A stretch of 64,000 nt of DNA from Megaera sp965229545 (GTDB taxonomy: Bacteria; Pseudomonadota; Alphaproteobacteria; Rickettsiales; Rickettsiaceae). The stretch covers positions 868,001 to 932,000 of the forward strand of contig OZ245887.1 of NCBI GenBank assembly GCA_965229545.1, given 5' to 3'. Position numbers and translations under genes: made by a program. The notes under the pieces were generated by a model. It did not search any database. It was given only the letters and a program-made list of their open reading frames with translations, and was not told where the DNA came from. This document shows positions 58,549-64,000 of the stretch, piece by piece (position 1 is the first letter of the stretch; the number at the start of each line of letters is the position of its first letter).

Positions 58549-58921
58549 TAAAAATTCCAAGCTTAATATATGAACTAACTATACTCTTGCAATTGTTACA
58601 AGTTTTACGTTCCCTGCTTGTTCTTTTTTTTAAATTTTGGTACATTCAGCACTTGTTGCACCTGTAGTTATTACGTCATCAACCAGCAAAATAACTTTAT
58701 CTTGAACATTAAAGTTCTTATTAAGCTCAAAACTGCCAAGAATGTTTTTTTTCTTTCTTTTTTAGTTAGTCCTACTTGATTTTTTGTAATTTTTTTTAAT
58801 TAACAGATTCGGAATAAATAGCTTATCAAATTTCTTGGATAGTTCCCAAGCTAGGATTTGAGGAGGGTTATACCCCCCCGGAGAAATCCGCTTAAGTTTG
58901 TGCATCGGTACGGGGTTATGA

Positions 58922-60057
58922 TATTACTCTGGCCTTTAAATATTGAACATTATATAGTAGCATAAGCTATTTCTTTCTTTTTAAAATAATTTTGAATTTT
59001 TATACCATTAAACTGAATTTGTGTTAAATAGGACCGTACATTAATTGTTAAATCTTTTACTGATTTTAGTACTCGAAAATTATTGGAGTTAGCTTTGACA
59101 TCTTGGTTTACAAGTTCTTGTGGATTCATATCAGGACAATATGATGGTAAATAAAACAATTCTAGCTTGTCCTTATGTCTTTCTACATAAGCTTTTACCT
59201 TTTTACTGTGATGCACTCTATGATTATCTAATATCAAAAATATTTGCTGCTTAATTTGTCTGATCAGTCTACCTAAAAATTCAATACACTTTTTGCTGGT
59301 AAAATTATCTTCAAATACCATCCAGTTCATAAACCCTTGCGGACTAATAGCAGCTAGCATATTACATTTAAATCTTGAGCCACTTCTCTTGATTGCTGGG
59401 GTCTTGCCTTTAAGACCATATGTTTTACCTCGATTATCTGTTGATTGTATCCCCATTTCATCTCCCCAATAAATTCTAGCACTTTCTTTCATTGCACGAG
59501 ACTTGATTTCTGGATATGTGACTGTTAACCATTCTTTTATCTTCTCTGGATTACGTTGATAGGCTGATTTAATTGGTTTTTGGGACGTAAAACCCAATCT
59601 ATTCATAATTTTTCTTATAGAACGCCTGTTATACTGATAAAGGTAATTGGATTCTATATATTCTTGTACCACTTTACTATTCCATAACGTATAATCCATT
59701 CCCAATTCATCAGGTGTATATGATAAAATTTTAGATTTTAATTCCTCTTCTTGATTTTTACTGATTTTAGATCCTGTTCCTACCTTTACTCCTCGCTTCT
59801 TATAGCGAAAGCTTTCTTCCTTATAAATTTTGTACTCTTTAAGATATTTCCATATAGAACTCCTAGAAAACCCAAAGGTAATAGATGCTTGTTTCTTGCT
59901 TATTCCATGTATAACTATTGCTTCCACTGCTTTCTTTCTTAATATCTTGAGATCGCTTGGTGATAATTTTTTATTAGACATTTTGTTATTACTCTTGATA
60001 CAATATCATTGTATCATTTCTCTAATATTAGTTCAATATTTGAAGGCCGGAGTAATA
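58922..60057 (-). mobile_element. IS630-family element, copy 5
   Basis: This 1136-bp element is flanked by TA and inserted in comF in the same direction as comF. Its 5'-side end has private changes (TTTGAAGG in the repeat, and TACAAT instead of TATAAT at the -10 box), so it may be less active than the others. Confidence 0.94.
58950..59981 (-). CDS. IS630-family transposase (copy 5)
   Basis: This intact 343-residue frame differs from copy 1 at KIYKEE and at ILSYTPD instead of ILSHTPD. All catalytic motifs are present. Despite the weakened promoter and repeat, the coding sequence has no stop or frameshift, so the insertion is still young. Confidence 0.94.
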   Translation of the reverse strand: MSNKKLSPSDLKILRKKAVEAIVIHGISKKQASITFGFSRSSIWKYLKEYKIYKEESFRYKKRGVKVGTGSKISKNQEEELKSKILSYTPDELGMDYTLWNSKVVQEYIESNYLYQYNRRSIRKIMNRLGFTSQKPIKSAYQRNPEKIKEWLTVTYPEIKSRAMKESARIYWGDEMGIQSTDNRGKTYGLKGKTPAIKRSGSRFKCNMLAAISPQGFMNWMVFEDNFTSKKCIEFLGRLIRQIKQQIFLILDNHRVHHSKKVKAYVERHKDKLELFYLPSYCPDMNPQELVNQDVKANSNNFRVLKSVKDLTINVRSYLTQIQFNGIKIQNYFKKKEIAYATI

Positions 60058-60429
60058 TCAATATCTTTAAAATCTTCTGAAAATCGATTATTTATCAGCT
60101 TAGCAAATAATTTTGCTAAACTTGTTTTATCATGATATTTAAAATTGTGAACAAGTTTCTTGGTTTCTGGTGAGAACTCCAGTAAAGTCCGTATCATATC
60201 AATTTTGGGCTTAGCAATGACACAGGCAGCACAAATATTAACTTCACTCAAATCCACTTCGAATTTTTCACAACAAATAAAACAGTAAGGTTTATTTATA
60301 AAGTTAAATTTTGGCCAACAAGAACTGCAGATTCCATCACCGGTATCGGTAAGGACATTACAGGTAGAATACCTAAAAGGGAAAATAAAATTAATTACTT
60401 TATTAAATAAACCTAAGATATCTAAAAAC

Positions 60430-61368
60430 TCAAATATCACTTAAAAATTGCTCCATTTTAGCAACTGTCGAAATGTTAGTAACCTTAAAGTTATGCGGTG
60501 TTTTCTTAGCAAGTCCTGATAATACCTTACCGGAACCTATTTCTACCAGCTCATTTACTCCAAGGCGATTTAATTCATCCATAGTTTCACGCCACCAGAC
60601 GGTACCACAAATTTGAGAAACTAGATTAGTGCGAATTTCATCTGGAGAAACTGTTTGTTTAGCTGTTACATTTGCTATCACCGTAACAGCCGGAATTTTA
60701 ATATTTGTCTGCATTAGAGCAGATGACATAGGTTCTTCTGCCGGTTTCATAAGAGCAGAATGAAATGGCGCACTTACTTTAAGTTTAATAGCTTTATAAC
60801 CTAAATCTTTTAAGACTGATAGCATGTAGTTAATATTTTCATCATGGCCGCTGATAACAATTTGTCCTTCTACATTATCATTGGCGATTTAACATATTCC
60901 ACCAACGCTAGAGAAATCTAATAATTCTTGTAACTCTTTCAAGCTTATTCCTATACATGCAGCCATTGCACCCTGCCCTTGTGGAGATGCTTGTTGCATG
61001 GAAGTACCTCTTATATGTAGTAATTTTGCTGTATCCTCAAGCGATAAACTTTGAGCTCCGCATAGAGCACTATATTCCCCCAGTGAATGTTCTGCTACAA
61101 ATGATGAAAGTTCGTTTATTTTTTTGCCGGATTGTTTTATAATGACCTTGAGAATCGCTATAGAGGCTGCCATTAGGGCGGGTTGGGTGTTTTCGGTAAG
61201 GGTGAGTTCCTCGATTGGGCCGTTAAAAATAATGTTACTAAGAGGATAATTTAGAACTTCATCGACAGTTTTGAAAGCAGATTTTGCTTCATCGAAATTA
61301 TTATAAAAATCCTTTCCCATACCGACAATTTGAGAACCCTGTCCAGGAAAAATGAACGCTCTATTCAT
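60430..61368 (-). pseudogene. fabD: Malonyl-CoA:ACP transacylase with a nonsense codon
   Basis: The single frame of 313 codons is interrupted by TAA at 60891-60889, where relatives have Glu (VGGIC, stop, IANDNVEGQIVISGHD). The first part has FIFPGQGSQIVGMGKDFY, LTENTQPALMAAS and the nucleophile motif. That motif reads EHSLGEYSAL instead of the usual GHSLGEYSAL, so the glycine before the catalytic His-Ser is now Glu. The second part has the catalytic His in KVSAPFHSALM and ends at 60430. FabD loads malonate onto acyl carrier protein and is normally essential, so either another copy exists, the stop is read through, or fatty-acid synthesis is being lost. Confidence 0.87.
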
Positions 61369-61403
61369 AAAAATAAAATATATTAAAGTTGTTTTAAGAC
61401 ATT

Positions 61404-63377
61404 ATGAGAAATATCCGTAAACTGTCAATTATTTTAGTAATTATAACAAATTTCTGGGGAAGTATTTATTCATTTGCCAACGGAAACACTTCCACACATA
61501 ACGATTCTTATAAACAAGTTTTTGATTACATACAAACTAGTAACTGGGTAGATGCTCAAAACCTAGCAAATAAGTTGGGCGATAAAGCTTTAGTTAAGAT
61601 AGTCTTATCGCAAGCATTTTTAGACACCACCTATACCAAAACCACTTTTCATGAAATAGTAAAATTTTTAAAAGAAAACCCTAAATGGCCACAAAATAAT
61701 TTATTGAAAAGTAGAGCCGAGAACCTACTAGACGATAAGGTAAGTGATGCAGAAATATATAATTGGTTTAAAATTCATCAGCCGATTACCGGCTGCGGCT
61801 ATAAATATTATGCTTTTGCCGCTGCCCAGATTTTAACTGATCCAAATAAGCTCGCTCCTGTAATTAAAAAGGGGTGGGTGTACGGTTCTTTTAGCCAAGA
61901 GCAACAGGTTGATTTTTACAAGAAATTTAAAAAATTTCTTAATAAGAATGATAATATCAAAAGAATAGATAATTTAATCTCGAAAGGATCAACTACATTA
62001 GCTAAAAATTCCCTAAATTTAGTAGAAGCAGGGTATAAAAAAGCTTTTGAAGCGCATATGGCTTTTACTGGCATAAAAAAAGAAGCAAAACAGCTTTTTA
62101 GAAAAGTTCCAAAAGAATATTACACACCAGGTTTAGTATATCAATACGTCAGTTCTAGAAAGAATGAATTGCCTAAAAGTACCGAAATTGCAAGTTTAAT
62201 AAATGCTGTAAAACATTACGGAATGCATGGAGATGATTTTTGGAAAGTCCAATGCTATCTAGCAAGAGAATATATTGAAAATAAACGTTTCAATGATGCT
62301 TATATTATTTCTAGTATACATTTTGCCGAAAGCTCAGCAAATATTAGTGATACGGAATTTTTGTCCGGATGGTTGGCCCTTCGTTTTCTAAATAAACCAG
62401 AACTAGCTATAAAGCATTTTAAGAAATTCGCTCAGGTAGTAAAAACTCCAATTAGTATATCAAGAGGGATGTATTGGTTAGGGAGAGCTTACGCAAAAAA
62501 TGGCCAGAAAGAAGAAGCAAGAAAATTATATGAAAGAGCAGCTCACCAATTCGGCTACACATTTTATGGCCAAGTAGCAACTTTAGAAACTGGAGCAAAT
62601 AAATTAAGGTTGCCGCCGAAAGTAACTACTGCTCATAAAAAAGATTATAACATAAAAAATAAGGATATATTAAGAGCAGCAAATCTGGTTAGTCAGTATG
62701 GTAGCGGTAGCCTTGCTAAGGTTTATTTAGATGATTTAATTAATTCTGCCGAGGAAGAACAAGAGATATTAACAATTGCCCTTGCAACTAAGACTCCTAA
62801 TGTCCATCATAAAGTTTGGCTATCAAGAACTGCTATGCAGAAGCATGTGTTTTTAGATCATTATTCATTTCCTGATCCTTATAAAATTGATCATTTACCA
62901 ACAGAGAAAGCCCTTACTTACAGCATCATTAGGCAAGAATCTAGTTTTGAAAAGTCTGTCATTGCTCCGGATAAAGGAATGGGTTTAATGCAGCTTATGG
63001 AACCGACAGCTTGTGATACGGCTAAAAAACTAGCCATAAAATGTAATTTAAAAAATTTAACAAACGATGCCTATTACAATTTAACTTTAGGGAGTCATTA
63101 TTTAGCTGATATGCTAGAGGAACATAAAAATTATTATGTGCTTGCCATTGCCGCTTATAATGCCGGTCCTCACCGGGTAAAAAAATGGCTAGATTTGTAT
63201 GGTGACCTAAGAGAATTTAAAGATTTTCATCAAGCTATTGACTGGATTGAAAGTATACCTTTTTCTGTAACTCGAAACTACGTTCAAAGAGTTTTAGAAA
63301 ATTTGCAAATATATAGAGCAATTTTATACAAGGATGAAAAATTTAAATTAAAGCAAGACTTACTCGGTAAGAGATAG
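61404..63377 (+). CDS. slt: Soluble lytic murein transglycosylase
   Basis: This periplasmic protein of 657 residues cleaves glycan strands, forming 1,6-anhydro ends that NagZ would process later. It has signal peptide (LSIILVIITNFWGSIYSFA), a long helical superhelix domain with TPR-like repeats (about 60-470), and a C-terminal SLT domain: the catalytic Glu in YSIIRQESSFEKSV (about 513-526), GMGLMQLMEPTACDTAKKL and AIAAYNAGPHRVKKW. The frame is intact. It is divergent from fabD with a gap of 35 bp. Confidence 0.94.
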   Translation: MRNIRKLSIILVIITNFWGSIYSFANGNTSTHNDSYKQVFDYIQTSNWVDAQNLANKLGDKALVKIVLSQAFLDTTYTKTTFHEIVKFLKENPKWPQNNLLKSRAENLLDDKVSDAEIYNWFKIHQPITGCGYKYYAFAAAQILTDPNKLAPVIKKGWVYGSFSQEQQVDFYKKFKKFLNKNDNIKRIDNLISKGSTTLAKNSLNLVEAGYKKAFEAHMAFTGIKKEAKQLFRKVPKEYYTPGLVYQYVSSRKNELPKSTEIASLINAVKHYGMHGDDFWKVQCYLAREYIENKRFNDAYIISSIHFAESSANISDTEFLSGWLALRFLNKPELAIKHFKKFAQVVKTPISISRGMYWLGRAYAKNGQKEEARKLYERAAHQFGYTFYGQVATLETGANKLRLPPKVTTAHKKDYNIKNKDILRAANLVSQYGSGSLAKVYLDDLINSAEEEQEILTIALATKTPNVHHKVWLSRTAMQKHVFLDHYSFPDPYKIDHLPTEKALTYSIIRQESSFEKSVIAPDKGMGLMQLMEPTACDTAKKLAIKCNLKNLTNDAYYNLTLGSHYLADMLEEHKNYYVLAIAAYNAGPHRVKKWLDLYGDLREFKDFHQAIDWIESIPFSVTRNYVQRVLENLQIYRAILYKDEKFKLKQDLLGKR

Positions 63378-63463
63378 AGGCGAGGAAATAATTACTGGAA
63401 ATATTTAAATTTTAAATATACGCTTAAAGTTAAAAATTAACTAGGGAAATAGGAGGATTAAAA

Positions 63464-63937
63464 ATGAGTAAACTAAAAACAGGAGATAAAGCGCCTGAAT
63501 TTCTAGTAGAAATATCCCAGGATAAAAAAGTCAGTTTAGAAAATCTTAAAGGAAAATATGTCGTTTTATATTTCTATCCTAAAGATGATACACCGGGCTG
63601 TACACTTGAAGCAATAGATTTTAACGAGCTGCTAAACGAATTTAATTCATTAAATACAGTTGTTTTAGGAATCTCTAGGGATGATTTAAAATCTCACGGA
63701 AAATTTAAGGATAAATATAACCTTAAATTCAATTTTGGCTCAGATATAGATGGTCAAACTTGCTCTAAATATTCTGTGTGGGTTGAAAAATCCATGTTCG
63801 GCAAAAAATATATGGGCGTTAATAGAGCTACTTTTCTAATTAATCCAGAAGGAAAGATAGCTCATATTTGGTCAAAAGTTTCAGTAGAAGGTCACGCCCG
63901 AGAAGTACTAGATAAAATCAGAAGTTTATTGGTTTAA
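63464..63937 (+). CDS. bcp: Peroxiredoxin, BCP/PrxQ type
   Basis: This 157-residue thiol peroxidase reduces hydrogen peroxide and organic peroxides using thioredoxin, which TrxB (30650) would regenerate. The peroxidatic Cys is in KDDTPGCTLEAIDF (about residue 47). The Cys five residues later seen in many BCP proteins is absent (Phe/Asn region), so a 1-Cys mechanism or resolution by another Cys (DGQTCSKYSVW, about 103) is possible. An AGGAGG ribosome site lies about six bases before ATG at 63464. The window ends 63 bases later with nothing further. Confidence 0.94.
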   Translation: MSKLKTGDKAPEFLVEISQDKKVSLENLKGKYVVLYFYPKDDTPGCTLEAIDFNELLNEFNSLNTVVLGISRDDLKSHGKFKDKYNLKFNFGSDIDGQTCSKYSVWVEKSMFGKKYMGVNRATFLINPEGKIAHIWSKVSVEGHAREVLDKIRSLLV

Positions 63938-64000
63938 TTTTTAACGGGTATTTACTGATTTATTTTAATAGGAAATAGGTGAGAATTGGGAGGTAATTAA

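Larger units (their letters stand above)
58579..60440 (-). pseudogene. comF: ComF-family phosphoribosyltransferase, split by IS630 and frameshifted
   Basis: The 5' part (60440 to 60058) reads IFPFRYSTCNVL and cysteine pairs (CSSCWPKF, CFICCEKF, CAACVIAKP) of a zinc ribbon, then LVHNFKYHDKTSLAKLFAKL. IS630 copy 5 interrupts at TA 60056. The rest lies on the other side: VPMHKLKRISPGGYNPPQIL, the PRPP-binding loop VILLVDDVITTGATSAE near 58700-58650, and an end at 58579. Stops after SSRTN and after ECTKI and a shifted segment show extra decay. ComF is linked to DNA uptake in competent bacteria. The gene overlaps the fabD end by 11 bases. Confidence 0.85.

Overview
The window is AT-rich DNA from an obligate intracellular alphaproteobacterium of the order Rickettsiales, most likely family Rickettsiaceae. 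The evidence is a 16S rRNA gene standing alone with no 23S, 5S or tRNA-Ile/Ala behind it, an sdhB gene separated from sdhCDA, rickettsial-type short proteins (TatA, BamD, a Tim44-domain protein, TspO), and many genes in mid-decay. The species cannot be named from this stretch alone. The heavy insertion-sequence load, a split group II intron and a glmM/glmU/glmS block suggest an IS-rich symbiont rather than a streamlined pathogenic Rickettsia.

Layout. 1-4.4 kb: a decayed leucine-rich-repeat gene cut by the window edge, pgpA with an IS630 element 3 bp before its start, a frameshifted nucleotidyltransferase-HEPN gene and a Nudix gene. 4.5-6.3 kb: 16S rRNA on the minus strand with a strong promoter. 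6.5-11.6 kb: M23 peptidase, lspA, a VOC protein, rpmB-rpmE, IS630 copy 2 and ruvX. 11.6-19.6 kb: broken eptA-like gene, lpxB, nfu-type gene, broken OPT transporter, typA, broken TfoX-like gene. 19.7-23.7 kb: fatty-acid desaturase, tRNA-Gly, a CofE-like ligase beheaded by IS630 copy 3, radC. 23.9-34.8 kb is the healthiest part: gltX, holB, sdhB, a small membrane protein, tilS, ftsH, trxB, dnaB, nagZ and sodB, all on the plus strand. 35-39.4 kb: a membrane-protein gene split by IS630 copy 4, crcB, scoB with a frameshifted scoA, pgsA and a serine-rich remnant. 39.5-42.8 kb: two identical IS256-family copies in inverted orientation around a dead IS481-like remnant. 42.8-48.1 kb: decayed terC, a Tim44-domain gene, tspO, tRNA-Glu, tatA, bamD and frameshifted recN. 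48.2-53.8 kb: IS256 copy C inserted in the last codons of glmM, then divergent glmU and glmS. 54-60.1 kb: an MFS transporter beheaded by a group II intron that is itself cut by IS256 copy D, then comF split by IS630 copy 5. 60.4-64 kb: fabD with a nonsense codon, a lytic transglycosylase and a peroxiredoxin.

How it fits together. The intact genes cover translation (gltX, tilS, rpmB, rpmE, typA), replication and repair (dnaB, holB, radC, ruvX), membrane and envelope (pgsA and pgpA for phosphatidylglycerol, lpxB for lipid A, lspA and bamD for lipoproteins and outer membrane assembly, the M23 peptidase, Slt and NagZ for peptidoglycan turnover), protein export and quality control (tatA, ftsH), and redox and respiration (sdhB, trxB, sodB, bcp). 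About fourteen genes carry frameshifts, nonsense codons or element insertions. Many single-base frameshifts lie in homopolymers, so assembly error must be separated from real decay before the pseudogene count is trusted.

The most interesting leads are: a GlmU that keeps its acetyltransferase half but has lost the recognisable uridylyltransferase site while sitting beside intact glmM and glmS; an IS256-family element whose four copies all share the same two single-G frameshifts; glmM whose last residues are now supplied by an IS end; and two compensating poly-A indels in the eptA-like gene.
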